Shown: one piece after another, positions 56,796 to 64,000 of the stretch
How positions within the stretch are numbered: position 1 is the stretch's first letter
Layout of the letters: every line of letters starts with the position of its first letter
Source of the DNA: Pseudomonas sp. 14P_8.1_Bac3
Lineage (GTDB): Bacteria; Pseudomonadota; Gammaproteobacteria; Pseudomonadales; Pseudomonadaceae
DNA: 64,000 bases
Direction of reading: 5' to 3'
NCBI RefSeq assembly: GCF_025466085.1
Contig: NZ_JANLOD010000048.1
Coordinates: 62,001 to 126,000, forward strand
Translations under genes and position numbers: made by a program
Notes under the pieces: generated by a model
Seen by the model: only the letters and a program-made list of their open reading frames with translations
Told to the model about the DNA's origin: nothing
Database searches by the model: none

Positions 56796-56990
56796 GTGTT
56801 GCGGGCCGGTCTCCGGGCTCACGAGGGGCTTGGGCGTCAGCCGAAACCTGCAAGCATCACCTTCCCATACCGCATGGCACAGTGGATCTGACGCTTCGCT
56901 CGCTTACCGTTGCGGGGGCAGCACCGGACTGACATGGCTTTGAGTAAAGCACATGATTCACCGGTTTCCCGTTTCACCCTGTGAAGGGCA
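56796..56990 (-). promoter_or_regulatory. Cobalamin riboswitch upstream of cbtB
   Basis: Read on the minus strand, the region shows the conserved GCTGCCCCCGCAACGGTAAG-like core (56906-56924 area), GGGAAGGTGATGC-like segment (about 56850-56862) and the B12 box GAGCCCGGAGACCGGCC (56804-56820). These are the landmark segments of the cobalamin riboswitch. High cobalamin should shut off cobalt uptake (cbtAB) and probably cobE-cobM. Confidence 0.93.
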
Positions 56991-57117
56991 CCCGTAACAA
57001 GGCGTGTAGGAGAGCATGGGCAGTGGCAGGGCGTCAATTGGCAGCGGTTCTCAATTCGGAATCGAAGGCAGCGCCGCCGATGTCATGTGAACATTGACCC
57101 GCCCCAGTACCATGCGT

Positions 57118-57320
57118 AGCCTTGCGCATTCGAGGTTCTTCGGCAGTGCCGAAGCTAAGAAGGGAACGCGGTCGATGCCGCGGCTGCCCCCGCAACTGTG
57201 AACGGTGATGTTCGCTGCCACGCCACTGCAAACCCTGTGCAACGGGTTCGCGGGAAGGCGCAGCGAATGTCGGGCCCTCGGCCCGACACACTGTCAGCCA
57301 GGAGACCTGCCTCGACACAG
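57118..57320 (+). promoter_or_regulatory. Cobalamin riboswitch upstream of cobW
   Basis: The plus-strand landmarks are GGCTGCCCCCGCAACTGTGA (57182-57201), GGGAAGGCGCAGCGAATG (57252-57269) and the B12 box GTCAGCCAGGAGACCTGCC (57293-57311). It should control cobW, cobN and the chelatase ATPase gene. It lies about 130 bp from the minus-strand riboswitch, so one intergenic region of about 760 bp carries both. Confidence 0.95.
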
Positions 57321-57397
57321 ATTCTCACTACAACCGGGCGGGGTGATCCGGTGGCGAACTCTTCCGCGCGCGTCCGTCGCAGCGATTGTCGTCCCGT

Positions 57398-57423
57398 ATG
57401 CCCGCCACCTTGCCAAAGGGCAT
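57398..57423 (+). promoter_or_regulatory. Hairpin over the cobW ribosome site
   Basis: ATGCCC (57398-57403) can pair with GGGCAT (57418-57423), and the ribosome site AAAGGG lies in the 3' arm, three bases before the cobW ATG. It could be the translational expression platform of the riboswitch. Confidence 0.5.
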
Positions 57424-57426
57424 CCG

Positions 57427-58488
57427 ATGAAAACACTGGCCAAACTTCCCGTCACCATCGTCACCGGCTTCCTCGGCTCGGGCAAAACCACCTTGCTGCG
57501 GCACATGCTCGACAATGCTCAGGGCCGCCGCATCGCGGTGATCGTCAACGAGTTCGGCGAGCTGGGCATCGATGGCGAAATCCTCAAGCAATGCTCCATC
57601 GGCTGCACCGAAGAAGAAGCCAACGGCCGCGTCTATGAACTGGCCAACGGCTGCCTGTGCTGCACCGTCCAGGAAGAATTCTTCCCGGTGATGCGCGAGC
57701 TGGTCGCCCGTCGCGGCGATCTCGATCACATCCTGATTGAAACGTCTGGCCTGGCCCTGCCAAAACCCCTGGTGCAAGCGTTCCAGTGGCCGGAAATCCG
57801 CAGCGCCTGCACGGTGGACGCGGTGATCACCGTGGTCGACAGCCCGGCCGTGGCCGCTGGCACCTTCGCGGCTTTCCCGGATCAAGTGGATGCCCAACGC
57901 AAACTCGACCCGAACCTGGACCACGAATCACCGCTGCACGAACTGTTCGCCGACCAACTGGCCAGCGCCGACCTGGTGATCCTCAACAAGGCCGATCTGA
58001 TCAGCCCTGAAGACCTGGCCCGCGTGCGCCTGGAAGTCGCCGAAGAACTGCCGCCGGCGGTGAAAGTCATCGAGGCCAGCAGTGGTCGCGTGCCGCTCGA
58101 CGTGCTGATTGGCCTGGGCGCCGGTTCCGAAGAACACATCGACAGCCGTCACAGCCATCACGATCACCACCATGAAGGCGAAGATGACCACGATCACGAC
58201 GCGTTCGACTCCATCTCCATTGAACTGCCGCAGGCGGACGAGAGCCTGCTGATGGACGCGCTGACCCAACTGGTGGTCAAGCACGGCATCCTGCGGGTCA
58301 AGGGTTTCGCCGCGATTCCGAACAAACCGATGCGCCTGCTGATCCAGGGCGTGGGCACTCGTTTCGACAAGCATTTCGACCGTCAGTGGGGCGCCGATGA
58401 AGCGCGCACCACGCGTCTGGTGTTGATCGGCCAGGAATTGGACGCCGGGCAACTCGAAGCGCAACTGCGCGCCGCGCTCAGCGTTTAA
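57427..58488 (+). CDS. cobW: CobW-family metallochaperone GTPase
   Basis: A 353-residue G3E GTPase. Walker A is GFLGSGKTTLLRH, the metal-binding CxCC is NGCLCCTV, and NKADL is the guanine-specificity motif. A His-rich segment (HSHHDHHHEGEDDHDHD) before the C-terminal domain can hold metal. CobW is thought to deliver cobalt to the chelatase CobN, its direct neighbour (3-bp gap). ATG 57427 is chosen; the frame upstream runs into the riboswitch. Confidence 0.95.
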   Translation: MKTLAKLPVTIVTGFLGSGKTTLLRHMLDNAQGRRIAVIVNEFGELGIDGEILKQCSIGCTEEEANGRVYELANGCLCCTVQEEFFPVMRELVARRGDLDHILIETSGLALPKPLVQAFQWPEIRSACTVDAVITVVDSPAVAAGTFAAFPDQVDAQRKLDPNLDHESPLHELFADQLASADLVILNKADLISPEDLARVRLEVAEELPPAVKVIEASSGRVPLDVLIGLGAGSEEHIDSRHSHHDHHHEGEDDHDHDAFDSISIELPQADESLLMDALTQLVVKHGILRVKGFAAIPNKPMRLLIQGVGTRFDKHFDRQWGADEARTTRLVLIGQELDAGQLEAQLRAALSV

Positions 58489-58491
58489 CCC

Positions 58492-61400
58492 ATGCACCTG
58501 CTCAGGACCCAGCCCGGCGGTTTCGTGTCGGATGACAACATCGCCGACCTCGGACAAACCCCCGCCGAGCTGGTGATCCTGTGCAGCGGCGACTCCAGCC
58601 TGGCGCTGCTCGCCGAAGCGGCGCAGCAATTGCCCGACGATTACCCGAGCGTGCGCCTGGCCAACCCGATGCAGGTGCAAAATCACGCTTCGGTTGATTT
58701 ATATGTCGATGAAGTGCTGCGTCATGCCAAGGTGATTCTGATTTCGCTGCACGGCGGCATCGCCTATTGGCGTTATGGCGTCGAGCGGCTGGTGGAGTTG
58801 TCGCAGCGCGGCGTGCGGCTGATCCTGGTGCCCGGCGACGATCGCCCGGACCCGGAACTCAGCGACCTGAGCACGGTGCCGGCAGAAGAACGCGACCGGC
58901 TCTGGCATTACCTGCGCCAGGGCGGCATGGCCAACGCCCTCGAGCTGTTTCGCTGCCTCGCCACGCACTGGCTGGACCGTGATTATCCGTGGGCCGAACC
59001 GCAAACCCTGCCGCGCACCGCGATCTACCATCCGCAAACAAGCCCCGCCGCCCTGGGCGATTGGCGAACCGACTGGCTGCCCGGTCAACCGGTGGCGGCG
59101 GTACTGTTTTACCGCTCGCATTTGCAGGCGGCGAACACTGGGTTCATCGATGTTTTTTGCCAGCGCCTGCAAGCGGCAGGGTTGAACCCGCTGCCGATTG
59201 CCGTGGCCAGCCTGAAGGAGCCGGGCTGCCTGACGGTGGTCGAGGACTGGCTGGACGAGGTCGAAGCCGGGGTCATTCTCAACACCACCGGTTTCGCTCA
59301 ATCCAGCCCCGAAGCGCCACATCTGCGGCCGTTTCGCCGCAATATCCCGGTGATCCAGGCCATCTGCGCCCAGGACAACGAACCCGGCTGGCGCGCCAGC
59401 GAGCAAGGCCTCGGCCCGCGGGACCTGGCGATGCACATCGCGCTGCCGGAACTGGACGGCCGCATCATCAGCCGTCCGATCAGTTTCAAGGACCTGGCCT
59501 GGCGCAGCGAGCGCAGTCAGTCCGATGTGGTGTGTTATCGCCCGCACGCCGAACGTATGGATTTTGTTGCCGAGCTGGCGCGGCGCTGGGTCGATCTGGC
59601 GCGGGTGCCGAACGGCGAGAAACGCATCGCCCTGATCCTCGCCAATTACCCGACCCGGGATGGGCGCATTGGCAACGGCGTCGGCCTCGACACGCCGGCC
59701 GCTGCGCTGAATATCCTGCGGGCATTGCATCAGCAGGGCTACCCGCTGCCGGCGGAACTGCCGGACAGCGGCACCGCGTTGATCCAGCAATTGCTCGGCG
59801 GCGTCAGCAACGATCTCGATACCCTCGATCAGCGTCCTTGTCATCAGAGCCTCGCTCTGGATGACTACCAGCGGATGTTCAGCGCCTTGCCCGACGCCAA
59901 CCGCCAGGCGGTGCTGGAACGTTGGGGCACGCCCGAGAGCGACCCGATGTGCCGTGGCGGGCGGATGATGATCGCCGGGTTGTGTTTCGGCCTGACGTTC
60001 GTCGGCATTCAACCGGCCCGGGGCTATCAGGTCGATCCGAGCGCGGTGTATCACGACCCGGACCTGGTGCCGCCGCACGGTTACCTGGCGTTCTATTTCT
60101 GGTTGCGCCACACCTACGGCGCCCACGGCGTGATCCACGTCGGCAAGCATGGCAACCTCGAATGGCTGCCGGGCAAAGGCGTCGGATTGTCGGAAAACTG
60201 CTGGCCGGATGCGTTGCTCGGACCGCTGCCGAACATCTATCCGTTCATCGTCAACGATCCGGGCGAGGGCGCCCAGGCCAAGCGCCGCACGCAAGCGGTG
60301 ATCATCGATCACCTGATGCCCCCGCTGACCCGCGCCGAAACCTACGGACCGCTGCGCAACCTCGAGCTGCTGGCCGACGAATATTATGAAGCGCAGCTGC
60401 TCGACCCACGGCGCGCCCGGGAGTTGCAGCGCGACATCCTGCAACTGGTGCGCGACACCCATATCGACCGCGAATTGCAGCTCGACACCCCACTCGACAG
60501 CGATGCCGATGCGGCGATCTGGCTGCCGCGCCTGGACACCTATCTGTGCGATTTGAAGGAGTCGCAGATCCGCGATGGCCTGCACATCTTTGGTGAATCA
60601 CCCAGCGGGCGCCTGCGCCTGGACACCGTGCTGGCGCTGTTACGCATCCCGCGTGGCGATGGACGCGGAGCACAGTCGAGTTTGTTGCGGGCGCTGGCCA
60701 GGGCATTGGAACTGGGGTTCGATCCGCTCGATTGTGCGTTGGCGGCCCCGTGGGCCGGCCCGCGTCCCGAGGCAATGCAAGCGGTGAGCGACGAACTCTG
60801 GCGCACGGCGGGCGATACCCGTGAGCGCCTGGAATTGTTTGCCCTACACCTGATTGCCCAGACGCTGGATGCCCCCTGTAGGAGCGAGCTTGCTCGCGAT
60901 GGAGTCTCAGACACAGTGGTGTCGACTGACACACCATCGCGAGCAAGCTCGCTCCTACAGGAGGGGCCCCGGTGGGACGACGTCCGCGCGATTCTCGACC
61001 ACCTGCGCGAAGTCGTCGCCCCACGCCTGGACGCCTGCGGCCCCGCAGAAATGCGCGGTCTGCTCGACGCACTCAGCGGCCGTTTCGTGCCCGCCGGCCC
61101 CAGCGGCGCGCCCAGCCGCGGTCGTCTGGACGTGCTGCCCACCGGGCGCAATTTCTATTCGGTGGATGTGCGCAACCTGCCCACCACCACGGCGTGGCGC
61201 ATCGGTTTCCAGTCGGCCAACCTGATTCTCGAGCGGCACCTGCAGGACCATGGCGATCATCTGCGTCAGCTCGGCCTGTCGGTCTGGGGCACCGCGACCA
61301 TGCGCACCGGCGGTGATGACATCGCGCAAGCCATGGCGCTGATGGGCGTGCGTCCGGTCTGGGCCACGGGCAGTCAGCGGGTCGACGATTTCGAGATTCT

Positions 61401-62337
61401 GCCCCTGAGCCTGCTCGACCGCCCTCGCGTCGACGTGACCTTGCGTGTCTCCGGGTTCTTCCGTGATGCGTTCGCCAACCTGATCCGCTTGTTCGACGCG
61501 GCAGTGCAAGCCGTTGCCGCGCTCGACGAGCCGGACGACCTCAATCCGCTGGCCGCCAAGGTCCGCGCCGAACGTGACAGCCTGTTGCAGTCGGGGCTCG
61601 ACGAAGAGGCCGCCCGACGTCAGGCCGGCTGGCGCATCTTCGGCGCCAAACCCGGCGCTTACGGCGCGGGGGTGCAGGGCGCTATCGACGGGCGTTTGTG
61701 GCAAAGCCGCGAAGACCTTGCCGAGGTGTACCTGAACTGGGGCGGCTACGCTTACGGCGGCGCCGACGAGGGCACTGCCGCCCGCGACCAGTTCGCCCAG
61801 CGCTTGAAGCAGGTGCAGGCGGTGCTGCAAAACCAGGACAACCGCGAGCATGACGTGCTCGATTCCAACGATTATTACCAGTTCCAGGGCGGCATGCTCG
61901 CGGCCGTAGAAAGCCTCAGCGGCGCGGCGGCGGCCAGTTACCATGGCGATCACAGCCAGCCGGACCTGCCGAAAATCCGTACGTTGAAGGAAGAGTTGAA
62001 CCGGGTGATCCGCTCCCGGGCAGCTAACCCGAAGTGGATCGACGGCGTGAAGCGCCACGGCTACAAAGGTGCGTTCGAGATGGCGGCCACGGTCGACAAC
62101 CTGTTCGCCTTCGACGCCACCACCCGGTTGATCGACGATCACCAGTACGCGTTGCTGGCGGATGCTTACCTGCTGGACCCGGCGACCCGGGCGTTTGTCC
62201 GCGAGCATAATCCACATGCCTTGCGCGACATGACCGAACGTATGCTGGAAGCGCAGCAGCGGGGCATGTGGAAGGAGCCGGGCGAGTACCGCGAGGCGCT
62301 GGAGAACCTGTTGCTGGACATAGAAGAAGACGGTTAG
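58492..62337 (+). CDS. cobN: Aerobic-type cobaltochelatase large subunit CobN
   Basis: A 1,281-residue CobN that inserts cobalt into hydrogenobyrinate a,c-diamide with an AAA+/VWA partner. Family blocks are GKHGNLEWLPGKGVGLSENC, YPFIVNDPGEGAQAKRR, GRFVPAGPSGAPSRGRLDVL, TGRNFYSVD and AVESLSGAAAASYHGDHS. A 29-codon stretch at about residues 795-823 (CRSELARDGVSDTVVSTDTP, then SRASSLLQ) is encoded entirely by a REP pair, yet the frame remains open and the conserved sequence resumes directly after. The insertion falls in a linker, so activity may be kept. Confidence 0.96.
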   Translation: MHLLRTQPGGFVSDDNIADLGQTPAELVILCSGDSSLALLAEAAQQLPDDYPSVRLANPMQVQNHASVDLYVDEVLRHAKVILISLHGGIAYWRYGVERLVELSQRGVRLILVPGDDRPDPELSDLSTVPAEERDRLWHYLRQGGMANALELFRCLATHWLDRDYPWAEPQTLPRTAIYHPQTSPAALGDWRTDWLPGQPVAAVLFYRSHLQAANTGFIDVFCQRLQAAGLNPLPIAVASLKEPGCLTVVEDWLDEVEAGVILNTTGFAQSSPEAPHLRPFRRNIPVIQAICAQDNEPGWRASEQGLGPRDLAMHIALPELDGRIISRPISFKDLAWRSERSQSDVVCYRPHAERMDFVAELARRWVDLARVPNGEKRIALILANYPTRDGRIGNGVGLDTPAAALNILRALHQQGYPLPAELPDSGTALIQQLLGGVSNDLDTLDQRPCHQSLALDDYQRMFSALPDANRQAVLERWGTPESDPMCRGGRMMIAGLCFGLTFVGIQPARGYQVDPSAVYHDPDLVPPHGYLAFYFWLRHTYGAHGVIHVGKHGNLEWLPGKGVGLSENCWPDALLGPLPNIYPFIVNDPGEGAQAKRRTQAVIIDHLMPPLTRAETYGPLRNLELLADEYYEAQLLDPRRARELQRDILQLVRDTHIDRELQLDTPLDSDADAAIWLPRLDTYLCDLKESQIRDGLHIFGESPSGRLRLDTVLALLRIPRGDGRGAQSSLLRALARALELGFDPLDCALAAPWAGPRPEAMQAVSDELWRTAGDTRERLELFALHLIAQTLDAPCRSELARDGVSDTVVSTDTPSRASSLLQEGPRWDDVRAILDHLREVVAPRLDACGPAEMRGLLDALSGRFVPAGPSGAPSRGRLDVLPTGRNFYSVDVRNLPTTTAWRIGFQSANLILERHLQDHGDHLRQLGLSVWGTATMRTGGDDIAQAMALMGVRPVWATGSQRVDDFEILPLSLLDRPRVDVTLRVSGFFRDAFANLIRLFDAAVQAVAALDEPDDLNPLAAKVRAERDSLLQSGLDEEAARRQAGWRIFGAKPGAYGAGVQGAIDGRLWQSREDLAEVYLNWGGYAYGGADEGTAARDQFAQRLKQVQAVLQNQDNREHDVLDSNDYYQFQGGMLAAVESLSGAAAASYHGDHSQPDLPKIRTLKEELNRVIRSRAANPKWIDGVKRHGYKGAFEMAATVDNLFAFDATTRLIDDHQYALLADAYLLDPATRAFVREHNPHALRDMTERMLEAQQRGMWKEPGEYREALENLLLDIEEDG
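60875..60961. repeat. REP pair inserted in-frame within cobN
   Basis: An 87-bp element with perfect 28-bp inverted arms: CCTGTAGGAGCGAGCTTGCT plus CGCGATGG, facing CCATCGCGAGCAAGCTCGCT plus CCTACAGG. Its length is exactly 29 codons. It is the same unit found in the gaps at 52602 and 20854, here lying inside a coding region. Confidence 0.95.
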
Positions 62338-62352
62338 CGCACACCACCTGAC

Positions 62353-62439
62353 CTTGTGGGAGCGAGCCTGCTCGCGATGGTGTATCTGCCACATTGATGT
62401 CGACTGACACTCCATCGCGAGCAGGCTCGCTCCCACAGG
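62353..62439. repeat. REP pair (inverted)
   Basis: TGTGGGAGCGAGCCTGCTCG followed by CGATGG (62355-62380) faces CCATCGCGAGCAGGCTCGCT followed by CCCACA (62412-62437), a perfect 26-bp inverted repeat. It sits in the 159-bp gap between cobN and the ATPase gene. The spacer shares TGTCGACTGACAC with the spacer of the cobN copy. Confidence 0.93.
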
Positions 62440-62496
62440 GACGAAAGTGTCTGTGAATTTATTGATAGATCATCGACCACGACAGAGACAACCCCA

Positions 62497-63495
62497 ATGA
62501 CCGACACCCCACATTTCCCGCTCTCCGCCGTGGTCGGCGCCGACGATTTGAAACTTGCCCTATGCCTCACCGCCATCGACCCGAAAATCGGTGGCGTGCT
62601 GATCGAAGGCCCGCGCGGCATGGCCAAGTCGACCCTGGCCCGTGGCCTTGCAGACCTGCTCGCCAGCGGCCAGTTCGTCACCTTGCCACTCGGTGCCACC
62701 GAAGAGCGCCTGGTCGGCACCCTAGACCTCGACGCGGCCCTGAGCGATGGGCGCGCACAGTTTTCACCCGGCGTGCTGGCCAAGGCGGATGGCGGCGTGC
62801 TCTACGTCGATGAAGTCAATTTGCTCCCCGATCACCTCGTGGACCTGTTGCTCGACGTCGCCGCCAGCGGCACCAACCTGATCGAGCGAGACGGCATTTC
62901 CCATCGGCATTCGGCGAAGTTCGTGCTGATCGGCACGATGAACCCGGAAGAGGGCGAGCTACGCCCGCAATTGCTCGACCGCTTCGGGCTGAACGTCGCC
63001 CTCAGTGGTCACACCGAACCGTCCCAGCGCGGGCAGATCATCCGTCGGCGCCTGGATTTCGACAGCGATCCCCAACGTTTCTGCGTCGAGTGGGAAGATC
63101 AGCAGCAGGCGTTGCGCGAACGGTGCGAGACAGCGCGCAGCGCAATGGCGAGCATCCCGCTCGACGATGCAGCGCTGGCGCAGATTACTGAGCGCTGTTT
63201 TGCCGCTGGCGTCGATGGCCTGCGTGCCGATCTGGTCTGGCTGCGCGCGGCGCGTGCCCATGCGGCGTGGCGCGGGGCGAGCGCGATTGCCGCGGAGGAT
63301 ATCGACGCGGTGGCCGAGTTCGCCTTGCGCCACCGTCGTCGCGAACCATCGCCGCCGACACCGCAACAGGCCCAGCAGCCTTCGGCGCAAAACTCCACCC
63401 CGAGCGCCGGTGAGGGCCAGTGGGGCGAAATGCCCGCGCAGGCGTTGCCGGTCGGCGCCCGACGTGACGTGCCGAGCTGGCCAAAAAAGCCCTAG
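62497..63495 (+). CDS. Chelatase AAA+ ATPase subunit (ChlI/BchI-like, partner of CobN)
   Basis: A 332-residue AAA+ protein of the magnesium-chelatase I type. Walker A is EGPRGMAKSTLARG, Walker B is GVLYVDEVNLLPD, and the sensor region is VLIGTMNPEEGELRPQLLDR. A Gln/Pro/Ser-rich linker (about 290-310) leads to the end SWPKKP. Next to cobN it probably replaces CobS. The zero-frame protein ends at TAG 63493, but the last codons form a slippery heptamer and a hairpin follows, so a fraction of ribosomes should pass into the VWA frame and make a longer ChlD-like product. Confidence 0.92.
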   Translation: MTDTPHFPLSAVVGADDLKLALCLTAIDPKIGGVLIEGPRGMAKSTLARGLADLLASGQFVTLPLGATEERLVGTLDLDAALSDGRAQFSPGVLAKADGGVLYVDEVNLLPDHLVDLLLDVAASGTNLIERDGISHRHSAKFVLIGTMNPEEGELRPQLLDRFGLNVALSGHTEPSQRGQIIRRRLDFDSDPQRFCVEWEDQQQALRERCETARSAMASIPLDDAALAQITERCFAAGVDGLRADLVWLRAARAHAAWRGASAIAAEDIDAVAEFALRHRRREPSPPTPQQAQQPSAQNSTPSAGEGQWGEMPAQALPVGARRDVPSWPKKP

Positions 63496-63529
63496 GCATT
63501 CGCCCTCGATCTGCTGCGGGGGCGAATGC
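63483..63529 (+). other. Programmed -1 ribosomal frameshift signal
   Basis: The zero-frame codons CCA AAA AAG CCC TAG contain A AAA AAG (63483-63489), the same heptamer as in E. coli dnaX. A 6-nt spacer (CCCTAG) leads into a perfect 10-bp stem: GCATTCGCCC (63496-63505) with GGGCGAATGC (63520-63529), loop 14 nt. After slipping, reading continues GCC CTA GGC ATT in the VWA frame, which is open to the window end. Confidence 0.88.
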
Positions 63530-64000
63530 CAAGCCCCGTGCGGGACAGCTGGACAGCGGCAGGCAAGGCAAGCGTCGGGCGGCGCAAAGCGGTTCGATCA
63601 ACTGGCCCGGCACGCTGCTTAACGGTCGCCCGCGTCAGCGCGAGGATGTGCTGTTTCATTTACGTACGCGTTCGCCTCATGAGCTGTGGCTGGTGATCGT
63701 CGATGCCTCGGCTTCGACGCGCCGTCATCAGGCATTGAGCGACGCCAAAGGGCTGCTGGCTCAGCTGTTCGACGATGCTTATCGGCAACGTGCGCGTCTG
63801 GCGTTGTTGACCGCCAGCGGTCATGCGCCGAGATGGCAAGTGCAGGGGCTGAAAGCCTCCGCGGGCCTGCGCCACTGGCTCGATGAGCTCGGCGCGGGTG
63901 GCGGCACACCGTTGCTGGCGGCGTTGGGCGAGGCGGGGCGCTGGCTTGCGGCGAGGCAAAAGCGCTTGCCGGCGGAACAACAGCGGTTGCTACTGGTCAC
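63489..64000 (+). CDS. VWA domain (ChlD-like) reached by -1 frameshift, partial
   Basis: The -1 frame is open from 63468 past base 64000. From the frameshift point it encodes a basic linker (ALGIRPRSAAGANAKPRAGQ, then SGSINWPGTLLNGRPRQRED) and a von Willebrand A domain with an intact MIDAS (LWLVIVDASASTRRH, DxSxS) and GGGTPLLAALGEAGRWLA. No ATG, GTG or TTG occurs in this frame before GTG 63648, which would cut into the linker, so entry by frameshifting from the ATPase gene is the natural reading. The VWA half is the ChlD/CobT-like part of the cobaltochelatase. Confidence 0.87.

Noticed and set aside
57205..57426. An N-terminal extension of CobW
   Set aside because: This stretch is the cobalamin riboswitch and leader; the GTPase fold begins right after ATG 57427.
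60875..60961. cobN as a pseudogene broken by the REP pair
   Set aside because: The element is exactly 29 codons with no stop, and conserved CobN sequence continues in the same frame.
62353..62439. REP inverted repeats as a CRISPR array
   Set aside because: They are isolated inverted pairs scattered in gaps, not regular direct repeats with unique spacers, and no cas genes are present.
63005..63622. An alternative 205-codon frame across the end of the ATPase gene
   Set aside because: It is Arg/Ser/Ala-rich shadow sequence without the MIDAS; the VWA domain lies in a different frame.

Overview
The window looks like chromosome of a fluorescent-group Pseudomonas. The DNA is GC-rich, the intergenic gaps carry many short inverted REP pairs of the pseudomonad GTGGGAGCGRGC...GCTCGCGA type, and the gene content is typical of the genus: error-prone polymerase DnaE2, CTI fatty-acid isomerase, cysI with its DUF934 partner, metH, and an aerobic-type cobalamin cluster. 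No rRNA, tRNA, CRISPR array, insertion sequence or prophage was seen.

Layout. 1-1464 is the 3' end of dnaE2. 1564-8927 (minus strand) is a probable single operon: a polyamine/opine-type ABC transporter (ATPase, two permeases, binding protein), two amidohydrolases and a flavin-reductase-like protein, with a divergent GntR/FCD regulator at 9068. Then come an orphan hybrid sensor kinase (9960) and a stand-alone UvrA paralogue (12139). 14887-20311 (minus) is a compact run of overlapping genes encoding a stressosome-like module: RsbR, RsbS, RsbT, a fused ATPase/PP2C phosphatase, a histidine kinase and a REC-PAS-kinase-REC hybrid. 20569-22346 holds small acidic or helical proteins and a DUF4142 protein.

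22469-31830 is mixed metabolism: an SMP-30-like protein, a fatty-acid-hydroxylase/SRPBCC fusion and a LysR regulator in one direction, then a GH63-like glucosidase, a Tat-exported YtcJ-like amidohydrolase, an SCP2 protein and a histidine phosphatase. sohB follows at 32032. 33405-42117 holds two very large, overlapping, paralogous LRR proteins related to NEL-type ubiquitin-ligase effectors. By my reading both lack the catalytic cysteine, and the second also lacks most of the NEL domain.

42209-54419 is housekeeping: DUF934 protein, cysI, a 37-residue membrane peptide, a periplasmic binding protein, a DUF2970 protein, metH, cti, an acyltransferase and nfuA. 54518-64000 is a cobalamin region: cobM, cobE, cbtA, cbtB on the minus strand and cobW, cobN, chlI/chlD on the plus strand, diverging from two back-to-back cobalamin riboswitches. 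cobN carries an in-frame REP pair. The chelatase ATPase gene ends in a textbook -1 frameshift signal (A AAA AAG, 6-nt spacer, 10-bp hairpin) that would fuse it to a VWA domain running off the window end. metH is a B12 consumer a few kilobases from this supply cluster.

The items most worth a second look are the frameshift site, the REP pair inside cobN, the Cys-less NEL paralogues, the stressosome cluster and the transporter-amidohydrolase operon.
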